From JAAYLC01 sp035654795 (GTDB lineage Bacteria; Bacteroidota; Bacteroidia; Flavobacteriales; Flavobacteriaceae): 64,000 nucleotides of DNA. Below the pieces are notes generated by a model. The model worked only from the letters and a program-made list of their open reading frames with translations, did no database searches and was not told the origin of the DNA. Positions within the stretch are counted from its first letter, which is position 1; the number at the start of each line of letters is the position of its first letter. Shown in pieces: positions 16,574 through 25,862 of the stretch. The position numbers and the translations under genes are program-made. Location of the stretch: positions 62,001-126,000 of the forward strand of contig DASRWC010000029.1 in assembly GCA_035654795.1 (NCBI GenBank), in the 5' to 3' direction.

Positions 16574-18817
16574 TCAAACTTTTTTAATTCTTATTTTCGT
16601 TATTATGTCATCAAATGCGATGCTTTCGCCTTCTTCTAACAAGTGTTGGAACTTCAAGTCATCGGTTAAGGTTTCTTCTTTTATATAGGCGAGGTTGTTC
16701 TCCACAGCCTTCTTTAAGATTTCATTTTCTTGTAATTCAATATTTATCCGATCCGTAACTTCAAATCCACTGTCTTTCCTTAGATTCTGGATTCGATTTA
16801 CCAATTCTCTCGCAATGCCCTCATTTTTTAATTCCGGAGTCAGAGTGATATCAAGCGCAACTGTAGTTCCGTTATAATTGGCTACTAACCATCCCTCAAT
16901 ATCTTGCGAAGTGATTATTACATCAGACAGTGCCAAAATAGTACTTTTTCCGTTAATAACCACCTCCAATTCCCCCTCTTTCTCTATTGTTGCAATTTGT
17001 TTTTGATCAAATCCTGAAATAACATCCGCCACAGCCTTCATTTCTTTACCAAAGCGCGGTCCAAGCACTTTAAAATCCGGCTTAATTTGCTTTACCAGCA
17101 TTTCATTGTCCTCGTCTATAAGCTCAATCTCCTTTACGTTCACCTCACGCTTTATCAACTCCGCAACCGCCAGGATTTCTTCACGATCCCGATTATCCAA
17201 AACCGGAATCATGATTTTCTGAAGGGGTTGACGAACCTTTATTTTTTCTTTTTGACGTAACGATAAAACCAACGATGATACATTTTGCGCCTTTTTCATT
17301 TTATGCTCAAGACTATCATCAATCAAGCCTTCATCTGCTATCGGAAATTCCGTAAGATGCACAGACTCCTTAACATTTCTTCTACGCTTCACTTCCGGGC
17401 TAAGATTTTTAGTGAGATCCCGGTAGAGTTTATCCATGTAAAATGGCGCTACAGGGGCTCCAAGTTGAGCGATGGTTTCCAAACAGATATAAAGCGTTTG
17501 GTAAGCAGATATCTTATCCGTGTTATAACTTCCCTTCCAATACCTTCTTCTTCCTAAACGCACATACCAGTTACTCAAGTTTTCGAGCACAAAGTCAGAT
17601 AAGGCCCTGGTCGCCTTGGTAGGCTCATAATCTTCATAGAAAGCGTCCACCTGCTTCACAAGTGTATTCAGTTCTGAAAGAATCCATCTATCCAGCTCCG
17701 GACGTAGGTCAAAAGGAACATCATCTTCAATATACTCAAAATTATCGAGATTGGCATACAGGCTAAAAAAGCTGTAAGTATTGTATAAAGTTCCGAATAG
17801 CTTATTACGAACCTCAGCGATCCCATCAGAATCGAATTTCAGATTGTCCCACGGATTGGCATTGCTGATCATATACCAGCGAGTGGCATCGGGTCCATAA
17901 GTATCCAAGGTTTTAAATGGATCTACGGCATTGCTGAGACGCTTACTCATCTTCAAACCATTCTTGTCAAGCACCAATCCGTTTGAAACCACATTTTTAT
18001 AAGCCACGTCGTCAAAAATCATTGTGGCAATGGCGTGAAGGGTATAAAACCATCCTCTGGTTTGATCTACTCCCTCTGCTATAAAATCTGCCTTACGCCA
18101 TTCTTTTTCAACTTTCTCTTTATTTTCAAAAGGATAGTGCCACTGAGCATAAGGCATACTTCCGCTGTCAAACCACACATCAATAAGATCTGTTTCACGC
18201 TTCATGGGTTTCCCTGAATCTGAAACTAAAACGAATTGATCTACAATATTTTTATGCAAATCTATTTGCGCATAATTCTCATCAGAGAAATCATTTTCAA
18301 CAAAATTTGCAAAAGCGTTTTCTGTCATAAATCCTACAGCAACTGATTTTTCCAGCTCTTGCTTCAATTCGCTCACAGAACCAATAACTTTTTCTTCTGC
18401 TCCGTCCTCAGTCCTCCAAATGGGCAGCGGAATTCCCCAATATCGCGAGCGAGAAAGATTCCAATCATTGGCATTGGCCAACCAATTTCCAAACCTGCCC
18501 TCGCCGGTTGCTTTCGGTTTCCAATTTATCTTCCGATTTAATTCAAACATCCTGTCTTTGAATTCCGTAACTTTTATAAACCAGGAGTCCAGCGGATAAT
18601 ACAATATGGGTTTATCGGTCCGCCAGCAATTGGGATAACTGTGAACATATTTCTCTACCTTAAAAGCTTTGTTTTCTACTTTTAGTTTAATGGCAATTTC
18701 CACATCCACCGATTTCTCCGGTGCTTCCCCGTCATCATAATACTCATTCTTCACATACTTTCCGGCCAATTCTTTCATTTCCGGACGGAATCTTCCTTGT
18801 AGGTCAACTAAAGGCAC
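16574..18817 (-). CDS. ileS: isoleucine--tRNA ligase, C-terminal fragment after frameshift
   Basis: 747-residue second part of IleS (see the N-terminal fragment at 18817-19992). It begins with a GTG (18817) inside what should be continuous sequence: the preceding in-frame codons read A-Y-N-L before V-P-L-V-D-L. It holds the rest of the catalytic domain including the KMSKR ATP-binding loop (KNGLKMSKRLSNAVDP), the DQTRGWFYT element, the anticodon-binding domain (DRWILSELNTL, NLSNWYVRLGRRRYW) and the C-terminal beta-rich region. The GTG overlaps the upstream fragment's TAG by one base. If the frameshift is real, this fragment could only work if made and paired with the other half. Confidence 0.85.
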   Translation of the reverse strand: MPLVDLQGRFRPEMKELAGKYVKNEYYDDGEAPEKSVDVEIAIKLKVENKAFKVEKYVHSYPNCWRTDKPILYYPLDSWFIKVTEFKDRMFELNRKINWKPKATGEGRFGNWLANANDWNLSRSRYWGIPLPIWRTEDGAEEKVIGSVSELKQELEKSVAVGFMTENAFANFVENDFSDENYAQIDLHKNIVDQFVLVSDSGKPMKRETDLIDVWFDSGSMPYAQWHYPFENKEKVEKEWRKADFIAEGVDQTRGWFYTLHAIATMIFDDVAYKNVVSNGLVLDKNGLKMSKRLSNAVDPFKTLDTYGPDATRWYMISNANPWDNLKFDSDGIAEVRNKLFGTLYNTYSFFSLYANLDNFEYIEDDVPFDLRPELDRWILSELNTLVKQVDAFYEDYEPTKATRALSDFVLENLSNWYVRLGRRRYWKGSYNTDKISAYQTLYICLETIAQLGAPVAPFYMDKLYRDLTKNLSPEVKRRRNVKESVHLTEFPIADEGLIDDSLEHKMKKAQNVSSLVLSLRQKEKIKVRQPLQKIMIPVLDNRDREEILAVAELIKREVNVKEIELIDEDNEMLVKQIKPDFKVLGPRFGKEMKAVADVISGFDQKQIATIEKEGELEVVINGKSTILALSDVIITSQDIEGWLVANYNGTTVALDITLTPELKNEGIARELVNRIQNLRKDSGFEVTDRINIELQENEILKKAVENNLAYIKEETLTDDLKFQHLLEEGESIAFDDIITKIRIKKV

Positions 18818-18830
18818 TAAATTATATGCT
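18817..18830 (-). other. frameshift point in ileS
   Basis: On the minus strand, after K-D-E the frame reads CAT ATA ATT TAG. Inserting one A in the AT-rich run (ATA AAT TTA GTG) restores K-D-E-H-I-N-L-V-P-L-V-D-L, which fits the family. A single-base deletion explains the split. Confidence 0.8.
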
Positions 18831-19992
18831 CGTCTTTCACAAGCATTGGCGGCACAGGAGGAACCGCCTCTTTAGCAACCTTGGCGTCATCGGCACCAAA
18901 AGTGGGCGCTGTATGAACTATTCCCGTTCCGTCTTCGGTAGTTACAAAATCTCCACCTATCACACGAAATGCAAGTTCGGGGGTTTCATAAGGCAAGGTG
19001 TAATCCAATAATTGTTCATATCGAATTCCGATCAACTCAGAACCTTTAAATTCTTGTAATATCAGATAAGGTATTTTCTTGTCGCCCTCTATATAGGAAG
19101 CAATTGCGCTCTCTTCGGTTACTGCCTCATATTTTCCCGTAAATTGTGCCTTCACCAGGTTTTTCGCCAGAATAACTTTAATGGGTTCATGAGTATATTG
19201 ATTAAAGGTCTTTACCAAAACATAATCAATCTTAGGCCCCACGGTAAGAGCAGTATTACTTGGAAGAGTCCACGGGGTAGTAGTCCAAGCCAAGAACCAA
19301 ACTGCGCCTTCTTCTTTTAAAAATGCCGGCAAAGTCGATTCTACAGCTTTAAATTGCGCCACTACAGTGGTATCTGTAACATCTTGATAGGTTCCGGGCT
19401 GATTCAGCTCGTGCGAACTCAATCCGGTTCCGGCTTTTGGAGAGTAAGGCTGTATGGTGTAGCCTTTATAAAGTAAATTTTTGGAATAAATCTCTTTTAA
19501 TAACCACCATACCGTTTCCATGTATTTTGGATGATAGGTGATATACGGATTTTCCATATCAACCCAATATCCCACTTTCTCTGTTAGATCATTCCATACA
19601 TCGGTATATCGCATCACTGCCTTTTTGCAGGCTTCGTTATAAGCTTCCACAGATATTTTCTTCCCGATATCCTCTTTGGTTATTCCAAGCTCCTTTTCTA
19701 CACCCAGCTCTATGGGTAATCCATGAGTGTCCCACCCTGCTTTACGTTCTACTTTAAACCCTTTTTGAGTTTTATAGCGACAAAAAATATCCTTGATTGT
19801 TCGAGCCATAACATGGTGAATGCCGGGAAGGCCGTTTGCCGACGGCGGACCCTCAAAAAATATAAAAGGCTCCGCTCCCTCACGAATAGCAATACTTTCC
19901 TCAAAAATATTTTCTGATTTCCAAAAAGCAAGTATTTCTTCCGCAATAGCAGGGAGATTCAAATTTTTATATTCTTTAAACTTTGTACCCAT
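18817..19992 (-). CDS. ileS: isoleucine--tRNA ligase, N-terminal fragment before frameshift
   Basis: First part of IleS, about 391 residues from the ATG at 19992 (MGTKFKEYKNLNL). A further upstream ATG at 20037 lies before a TACTTTTG promoter box and is rejected. It carries the class I signature in the Bacteroidota form GLPGIHHVMARTIKD (the HIGH motif is replaced by GIHH) and the start of the editing domain (PWTLPSNTAL, then DFVTTEDGTGIVHTAPTFGA). The frame stops at TAG 18819-18817, right where homologues continue into PLVDLQGRF. The two pieces together (about 1138 residues) match full-length Bacteroidota IleS. Neither half has both HIGH and KMSKS motifs. Confidence 0.87.
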   Translation of the reverse strand: MGTKFKEYKNLNLPAIAEEILAFWKSENIFEESIAIREGAEPFIFFEGPPSANGLPGIHHVMARTIKDIFCRYKTQKGFKVERKAGWDTHGLPIELGVEKELGITKEDIGKKISVEAYNEACKKAVMRYTDVWNDLTEKVGYWVDMENPYITYHPKYMETVWWLLKEIYSKNLLYKGYTIQPYSPKAGTGLSSHELNQPGTYQDVTDTTVVAQFKAVESTLPAFLKEEGAVWFLAWTTTPWTLPSNTALTVGPKIDYVLVKTFNQYTHEPIKVILAKNLVKAQFTGKYEAVTEESAIASYIEGDKKIPYLILQEFKGSELIGIRYEQLLDYTLPYETPELAFRVIGGDFVTTEDGTGIVHTAPTFGADDAKVAKEAVPPVPPMLVKDEHII

Positions 19993-20017
19993 GATATATT
20001 TTCTAAAATAAAGTGTG

Positions 20018-20025
20018 CAAAAGTA
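20018..20025 (-). promoter_or_regulatory. candidate -7 box for ileS
   Basis: TACTTTTG on the minus strand, exact TAnnTTTG match, 25 nt upstream of the ATG at 19992. It lies downstream of the alternative ATG at 20037, which argues against that start. Confidence 0.45.
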
Positions 20026-20108
20026 AGCATTTTTCATCCAAAAAAGATTTCAGACCTGAGCAATATAGTCAAGTGTGAATTGACTGTAGCCTGATTATGA
20101 GTAACCTC

Positions 20109-20145
20109 AAAAAAAAAGAAGCCCATTACAGACTTCCTTTTTTCC
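20109..20145 (-). terminator. rho-independent terminator after the small beta-barrel gene
   Basis: On the minus strand GAAGTC pairs with GGCTTC around a loop, followed by a run of nine T. It begins about 25 bp after the stop codon at 20169. Confidence 0.7.
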
Positions 20146-20168
20146 CAATTAACACTTAGAAAAGATTT

Positions 20169-20744
20169 TTAGAACTTATAAGCGATTCCGAATTCCATTT
20201 TGCCAAGAAGCAATTCAAAACCAAAGTTTGTAGTAGCTTCAGCACCGCTGACATCAGCCTTTGTAGAAGAATATTCTAGTCCTCCTAATTTCCCGGAAAT
20301 TAAAAAGTTCTCATTTAGAAAGAAGCTGACAGCCGGTTTTAATCCTACAGCAAGTGTATTCACTTTTATAGGACCTGCATCAGCAGTAGCATAACCCACG
20401 TTTAACTCTCCAAAAATAGAAAATCTTGAAGCAGGTGTGAAGTAATATCTTCCAAAAGCAGAAAATCCGAAAATATCAGCCGAAACTGAATTTCCTCCGG
20501 TAGATACTTTTGATGATTCATAAGCTACTCCTAATCCCGCAGCCACGTTGTCTGTAAAGAAATATCCTACTACAGGAGCAATTCCAAACCCTGAAACAGT
20601 TTCATTTCCTTGTTTTTCAGAATTATACATAATTCCTCCTTCTACAAAAATATTCCCCTCAGAGAATCCTCCTACAGCGTCTTCCTGAGCATTTGCAAAT
20701 TGAATAAAAGATAGGGCGATAAATAAAATAAAAATTTTGCGCAT
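20169..20744 (-). CDS. outer-membrane beta-barrel protein
   Basis: 191 residues with a signal peptide (MRKIFILFIALSFIQFANAQ) and an eight-stranded OmpX/OmpA-like barrel pattern of alternating residues, ending in a C-terminal phenylalanine (FGIAYKF). Glycine and aromatic residues bracket the strands (VVGYFFTDNVAAGLGVAYES, FSAFGRYYFTPASRFSIFGE). No peptidoglycan-binding domain follows. Function is unknown; such small barrels are abundant in Bacteroidota. Has its own terminator and is isolated from ileS by 130 bp. Confidence 0.8.
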   Translation of the reverse strand: MRKIFILFIALSFIQFANAQEDAVGGFSEGNIFVEGGIMYNSEKQGNETVSGFGIAPVVGYFFTDNVAAGLGVAYESSKVSTGGNSVSADIFGFSAFGRYYFTPASRFSIFGELNVGYATADAGPIKVNTLAVGLKPAVSFFLNENFLISGKLGGLEYSSTKADVSGAEATTNFGFELLLGKMEFGIAYKF

Positions 20745-20875
20745 AATGATGATTTAATTAATGATGGTTTTTAATGTGAATCAATTGGGGTTTGGCTATT
20801 AGTGACAGACCCATTTTAAAGTAAACACGCGCCAACATCAAAACTCGCTACGCAATGATTGATAGAAGTAGTAAT

Positions 20876-22000
20876 CTAAAGCTCTTTCGAATAAATTGTA
20901 TATTCCTTGTAAAGCCGGAAGCCCGGAAGCCGCTCTATCTCTGCCCTCATTTTAGTATTATTTTTCATAATCAAGTGGCTGTCCATTTTCGTGAATCCAA
21001 GATCGAGAGCTGATTTAATAAGTTTTACAGCCAACACGGCGTCAAGCCCCTTGTTTTGCATCTCATTTTCAACACTTCCTAAGAGGAGTACCAGCCTTTG
21101 AGAGCTACGCATTTCTCTTAAAATGTGAAACCATCCGAGAGGCAACAACCGTCCATTTGCTTTTCTTATAGCTTCACTCAAATCGGGCATGGCAATTACA
21201 AAAGCGACTACATTTTCGTTTCTATCTAAAATGAGTTTTACAAGCTTCGGATTCAATAATGGAATAAATCTCTTCGCAAATTCCGATGCTTCCTGTTCGG
21301 TAACTCTCGTAAAGCCGTAAATGTCTGTGTAGGTTCTGTTGATTAATTGGAAAACACGCTGAACGAAAGGCTGAATCTCTTTGGTGTTACGAAACTCCTG
21401 AACTTTAATCTGCAAATTTCGCATCACACGTTCAGTTATGGGCTCATACCTTTGGAGAATAGCACGACTCAAAGGCACCTCATACTGGCAAAGCTCAACG
21501 AATGAAGAAAATCCTGCTCTTTCAATATATTCCTCCATATATTGGAAACTGTGGTTTGTCACCATCATTGTTTTTTCCTCAAAACCCTTCGTCAAAAAAC
21601 CTTGCGGTTCTTTATCAGAAAACCCCATAGGCCCTATGATTGTGGTACAATGGAATGGCCGGGCCCAATCCTGAACACTCTTTAAAAGAGTATTAAAAAC
21701 TTCTTCATCATCATAACATTCCAAATAGCTAAACCTTGCCGTATGCACTCCATTTATGGAGTTGAATTCTTTTGGAATAATCCCCATTATTCTTCCTACT
21801 GCTTTAGAATCTTTAAAAGCAAGAAAGAGAATGGTCTCATTTTCCTCAAACTGCGGATTCTTTTTGACATTAAAAAAATTCTTCTCATCCACATATAAGG
21901 GAGGCAACCAATTGAGATGATCTTTATGAATTTTCTCCGGTAAATAAATGAAAGTCTTGAGGTCTTGAGAGCTACGGACTTGACGAATGAGGACAGACAT
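20876..22000 (-). CDS. GNAT-like N-acetyltransferase-fold protein of unknown substrate
   Basis: 374 residues, soluble, no signal peptide. The N-terminal 150 residues have GNAT-like features (FLAFKDSKAVGRIMGIIPKE, then a segment FSYLECYDDEEVFNTLLKSV and GPMGFSDKEPQGFLTKGFEE), and the C-terminal half has a second acetyltransferase-like region (LILDRNENVVAFVIAMPDLS). The tandem-GNAT pattern recalls FemX-like or N-acyl transferase proteins that are common but uncharacterised in Bacteroidota. It sits 24 bp downstream of the PAP2 gene on the same strand, so they are probably co-transcribed. Acceptor substrate cannot be determined. Confidence 0.65.
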   Translation of the reverse strand: MSVLIRQVRSSQDLKTFIYLPEKIHKDHLNWLPPLYVDEKNFFNVKKNPQFEENETILFLAFKDSKAVGRIMGIIPKEFNSINGVHTARFSYLECYDDEEVFNTLLKSVQDWARPFHCTTIIGPMGFSDKEPQGFLTKGFEEKTMMVTNHSFQYMEEYIERAGFSSFVELCQYEVPLSRAILQRYEPITERVMRNLQIKVQEFRNTKEIQPFVQRVFQLINRTYTDIYGFTRVTEQEASEFAKRFIPLLNPKLVKLILDRNENVVAFVIAMPDLSEAIRKANGRLLPLGWFHILREMRSSQRLVLLLGSVENEMQNKGLDAVLAVKLIKSALDLGFTKMDSHLIMKNNTKMRAEIERLPGFRLYKEYTIYSKEL

Positions 22001-22024
22001 AAGGAAGGGGGAGTGAGTTAAAAA

Positions 22025-22894
22025 TCAGCTCCACATCAATTTTCGTAGGCGAAAGTAACATTTCCTTACCAATAAATAAACAACAGGTGCACTGATCAAA
22101 CCTCCAATAACATCAGTAACATAATGTGCCTTGATATAGACTGTGGCAAGAATGAGCAAAAGGGTGGTTGGAACCAGAAACAAATAAAATTTGGTTTCAT
22201 ATCTCTTTAACCAGAGCAAAATGATGATAGAAATCCCTACATGTGAACTTGGAAATGCAGCTGTTGGCGCCTCTCCGTGCAACTGTATGGTCTTAACTAT
22301 TTTACTGAATAGCCCTCGAGCATCAATGACATTATCGGGAGCATCCCAAAAGAACTGAGGTCCAACAGCGGGGAAGAAAATAAATAGAGAATAATAAACC
22401 AGAAATGAACCTATAAGTACAAATCCAAATTCCTCGAGACGTTGAGGCATTTTGATCCATATAAAAGATAGTGCTACAAGCGGAAGGAGATAATATGAGA
22501 AGTACCCAAAGAACATCAACTCGCTAAAAACAGGATGGTTCCGGCTTTCTGAAAATTGAAGTGCCGGCTGGAAACCGAAAAGCCATTCATCCCACGCCTG
22601 AAGAACAGGATCCATCACCGGATAATATAGTTGGTTTAATATAGCTGTTTCCTTGTATAAAAGTGCGAGTAGGGCATAAACCGTCATAATGTTTACAAGA
22701 GATTTTACACGATGACCCACTCTTTGTGTCAGCAAGAAAATAGATGTAAAAGCAAATAGAAAAATGAATCGGTTAAATACTAATGTTTTATCAAGAAATA
22801 ATTCCGGTTTTTTAACCAGTACAATCACTTCCGTCAACGCCAGATAAAGCAGCACCGGCATCCATAAGAGAGAGATTTTCCTAAAGAAATTCAA
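22025..22894 (-). CDS. membrane PAP2-superfamily phosphatase
   Basis: 289-residue integral membrane protein, about six to seven hydrophobic segments. Acid-phosphatase motifs 2 and 3 are visible: PSSH at 215-218 (AAFPSSHVGIS) and H257 with D261 in KAHYVTDVIGG. The first motif (KxxxxxxRP) is not seen, as in the inositol phosphorylceramide synthase-like PAP2_3 branch, where the histidine forms a phospho-enzyme that can transfer head groups. The substrate may be a lipid phosphate such as undecaprenyl pyrophosphate or a sphingolipid precursor. Overlaps nothing; the GNAT-like gene follows 24 bp downstream. Confidence 0.85.
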   Translation of the reverse strand: MNFFRKISLLWMPVLLYLALTEVIVLVKKPELFLDKTLVFNRFIFLFAFTSIFLLTQRVGHRVKSLVNIMTVYALLALLYKETAILNQLYYPVMDPVLQAWDEWLFGFQPALQFSESRNHPVFSELMFFGYFSYYLLPLVALSFIWIKMPQRLEEFGFVLIGSFLVYYSLFIFFPAVGPQFFWDAPDNVIDARGLFSKIVKTIQLHGEAPTAAFPSSHVGISIIILLWLKRYETKFYLFLVPTTLLLILATVYIKAHYVTDVIGGLISAPVVYLLVRKCYFRLRKLMWS

Positions 22895-22961
22895 TTTCGG
22901 ATTTTCGGCAAAGGTAAAAGAAGTAAGGTTTTACAATGCTTATGTTCCCATTATGTTTGAA

Positions 22962-24749
22962 TCAAAGAAATTTATAAGTTAATCCGAATTGATATCCCGA
23001 ATTTCTTAAATTCCAATCCCATCCCCATCCTGACTCAATATAATTTGTTAACACCCCGATTCTGGCTTTGGCTGTTATTGCAAAATGGTCTCCCAGATGA
23101 ATCCCGATACCGCCCTGCGCTTTTATATCTATAGCGTACATATACTCTTCTAAAATTTCATCATCAGCAAAGGCAAGATATCCGAAATCAGCTCCAACGT
23201 CCAAACTTAGAAACTTTGCGAGATAGACTTTTGGCACAAATGAAAGATTTAAATACATCAAATTGGATTCCGGCTCGCCCTCATTTGTTAGAGAAAATCC
23301 CATTTCCAATCCTGCAATTCCACCTTTATGCTCAAATCCGACTTCAAAGAAAAAATCGGTCTTTGATTCGGGTGAAGATTGTTCATCTATTACGAAATGC
23401 GTCAATCCAATTCCTGCACGGAGATATAAGAAAGTCCTTCTTTCTATGGATTGATCTTGCATTTCATCTTGCTTTTGTTGGACCCCCTCAGTTTTCTCCG
23501 ATGTTCTCCTTGCCACCGGTTCTCTTGAGGTGGCAAAACCTTTACCTCCTTTTTGCACCAAAAGCATGCCTTCATAAAATGGTCCTCCACTGACTCTTCG
23601 GAAATAGGTTCTGTCAATCTTGCTATCAGGATTTTCCTCATCGGCTCCAAATCGATTATCCCACAAAGGATAGGAAGGATCTACTTTAACCGTTCCCACT
23701 CTTGCATATTTGGTTCTTCCGTTCTCGTCGATGCGCTGCTCAATAACTTCAAATTGGGATTTAGTGGTCAATCCTTCTTTTAACCCGATTTTAGCGGTCA
23801 AGGGTGTTCCGGTGAAAATTGGCGTTTTGGTTTTAAAGACATCATGGCTCTTTTGAAGTTTCACAATTACCGCATCCATCGCCTTCATTGTTGCCCGTTC
23901 CACAAGCTCAACTTCGGTTTTATTTGTGAAGATTGTAGATTGCACGTCAGCCCAAGAGGTATCGGAACCAATCAGTTTCAATTTGAAAATAATAGCCTCC
24001 TCAAAAGCTCGCTTCTTATCGGGTGTAATGGTTTTCGCATCGGCCCAATACATGGAATAAAACATGGCTGCCGTCTCTTCGTCCCAAACCAGTTGATACA
24101 GACTAGCCGTTGTTTTAACCACATAACCCTTTCCTGCCACAGTACTCGCCACTTGGGCACCTGAAGCGATATTTGATAAGGTGCCCGCCCCGGCTTGATC
24201 TGCTACAAATTTTAAGATGCTAAGACCTGTATTAACAGCAGCAGCCACTTCCTCTTTATTTACATATTTAAATTCGTTAACAAGCACAAAGGTTTTTCCA
24301 ATGAGTTCTTCCCCGGCATCTGCCAATAAATCGACTCCTCTTTTACTGGCTCTGGCTGTTGCAATATCTATGGCCGAAGCATCATAATTTCCGCGTTGGG
24401 CTACCAAATCCATATTGAAGGCGCCCTTTGCATCCCGATTAAACCATTTGGCTACCAAATCACGCGCTATAATTCTCAAGGGATCATTATTTCCCAAAAC
24501 AGCGTTTTCACCGGATGCCAATTCCTCAGAAGTATAAATACGTTTTCCAAGGTTGTGATCGTTAAATTTGTCAGGAATGGGACTTTTGGTAAAGTAAGCT
24601 TTTATTTCTTCCGCATATGGAAGTCCGGGAGATTCGATCATCACGGTGTAGAGTGAGCTTCTGCGGTAAGTAGTTTCTCTTTCCGCCATTTGCGAGAAAC
24701 AAAAGGTGCTGATTAGAAGCAATATAAGAGATAAATAATTTTTTTTCAT
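22962..24749 (-). CDS. outer-membrane protein of DUF6175-linked cluster
   Basis: 595 residues from the ATG at 24749, which begins a signal peptide (MKKNYLSLILLLISTFCFSQ); an in-frame start at 24815 adds 22 residues before that signal and is rejected. Residues 25-430 are an unrecognised, mostly helical region. The last 150 residues are an eight-stranded-barrel-like domain (FLYLRAGIGLTHFVIDEQSS onwards) ending YQFGLTYKFL, so the C-terminus is probably anchored in the outer membrane with the large N-terminal part in the periplasm or outside. It is the last gene of the cluster from 28468 to 22962, 150 bp after the previous gene. Function unknown. Confidence 0.65.
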   Translation of the reverse strand: MKKNYLSLILLLISTFCFSQMAERETTYRRSSLYTVMIESPGLPYAEEIKAYFTKSPIPDKFNDHNLGKRIYTSEELASGENAVLGNNDPLRIIARDLVAKWFNRDAKGAFNMDLVAQRGNYDASAIDIATARASKRGVDLLADAGEELIGKTFVLVNEFKYVNKEEVAAAVNTGLSILKFVADQAGAGTLSNIASGAQVASTVAGKGYVVKTTASLYQLVWDEETAAMFYSMYWADAKTITPDKKRAFEEAIIFKLKLIGSDTSWADVQSTIFTNKTEVELVERATMKAMDAVIVKLQKSHDVFKTKTPIFTGTPLTAKIGLKEGLTTKSQFEVIEQRIDENGRTKYARVGTVKVDPSYPLWDNRFGADEENPDSKIDRTYFRRVSGGPFYEGMLLVQKGGKGFATSREPVARRTSEKTEGVQQKQDEMQDQSIERRTFLYLRAGIGLTHFVIDEQSSPESKTDFFFEVGFEHKGGIAGLEMGFSLTNEGEPESNLMYLNLSFVPKVYLAKFLSLDVGADFGYLAFADDEILEEYMYAIDIKAQGGIGIHLGDHFAITAKARIGVLTNYIESGWGWDWNLRNSGYQFGLTYKFL

Positions 24750-24899
24750 GACTTTAGTTTTTGGCATAGTGATCCGACCTGAACAAAAAACCTCTTCCGA
24801 AGATTTCCCATTCATTAACCGGTTTTTTCATTTTAAAAAGGTGCAGGAAACTGATGTTCTCTACATCAACCTTCACAGGTAAGTTTTGTGGAAATTACT

Positions 24900-25850
24900 T
24901 TACCACCAACCTCTGATGTTGTAATGCACTGTTTTGGGCTGCCCTTCTCCCCAGGCTTTCCCGACGTCTCTGTATGCTTTAATTAGATCTTTCTGTAGTC
25001 CCACTTCTTTATCCACATATAAATCCCACTCACGACCATCGAGTTCCAAAACTCTTTTTCCTACAGTAGCCGTAAATTTTGATACGTCTTTGTAACAATT
25101 GGCTCGCGGATCAATATCTCTCAAAATTTCAGCAACTACCTGAGCTCCTTCTACAGTGGGATTTGCAGCCCAATAATTCTTTGCATCATTAAGCAACAAC
25201 GGACATTCGCGATTTATTTTCTTTTTATAAATATCATCTACAGCGGCAAGCGCTTTATTAAAGCACGATGATGCCTCAGGCACGTTTATCAGCATATAAA
25301 TGGCTTCATCAAAATGGTTCTGATTTTCCAGCATCTGAGCTTTTCTGATAATTACATCACAACGTTGCGAATAATACTTTACGATTTCTTCTTTCCCGCG
25401 GGAGACGAAATCTTTGATCTCGCGACTATTTGTGCTTAAATTATTGAAGGCATTGATAAAAGCTTTTTCTTCAGTGCGCCCCACTCCTTTCAAGGTTAAT
25501 GTATGAGATGTAAAGACATTCCCGTCAAATCCGTCTCCCAAGAAAAGACTCAAGTTTATCGTATAGGCGAATGTTGACGGCGCTGTACCTAAAACGTCTT
25601 TAGTGACCACCACCGGAAAGGCTGTAAGGATAAACCTGGAATAACCATTTGTCATTCCATTGGCACTTATAATTTGTGACAATCGATTTTCCAATATAGG
25701 AGCAGATCCTCCAAGGTCCTTGGCCACAGAAGAATCCACGTAGGAGGTTAATGCCAAAAGACCTAAATTATCTCCTCCTTGCGCTGACGAGTGTAGGCTT
25801 AATCCGATAAACATCAAAGGAAGAAGCAAGTATATAAAGAATCGTTTCAT
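24900..25850 (-). CDS. exported protein with LPP20/TPR-like features, function unknown
   Basis: 316 residues with a signal peptide (MKRFFIYLLLPLMFIGLSLH, cleavage near SSAQ). Residues 30-160 look like a CsgG/TolB-type alpha-beta domain that senses an outer-membrane partner (ILENRLSQIISANGMTNGYS, then a beta pair with VVVTKDVLG). Residues 165-270 are helical and TPR-like with paired cysteines (QRCDVIIRKAQMLENQNHFD). The C-terminus ends RGWW. It lies between the DUF6175 gene (12 bp upstream) and the large barrel protein. I recognise it as a conserved neighbour of DUF6175 genes but cannot give a function. Confidence 0.6.
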   Translation of the reverse strand: MKRFFIYLLLPLMFIGLSLHSSAQGGDNLGLLALTSYVDSSVAKDLGGSAPILENRLSQIISANGMTNGYSRFILTAFPVVVTKDVLGTAPSTFAYTINLSLFLGDGFDGNVFTSHTLTLKGVGRTEEKAFINAFNNLSTNSREIKDFVSRGKEEIVKYYSQRCDVIIRKAQMLENQNHFDEAIYMLINVPEASSCFNKALAAVDDIYKKKINRECPLLLNDAKNYWAANPTVEGAQVVAEILRDIDPRANCYKDVSKFTATVGKRVLELDGREWDLYVDKEVGLQKDLIKAYRDVGKAWGEGQPKTVHYNIRGWW

Positions 25851-25862
25851 AATTGTAATTTT

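Noticed and set aside
18815..18830. Programmed -1 frameshift in ileS
   Set aside because: The region reads CAT ATA ATT TAG and has no canonical X-XXY-YYZ slippery heptamer or clear downstream structure; a one-base loss is simpler.
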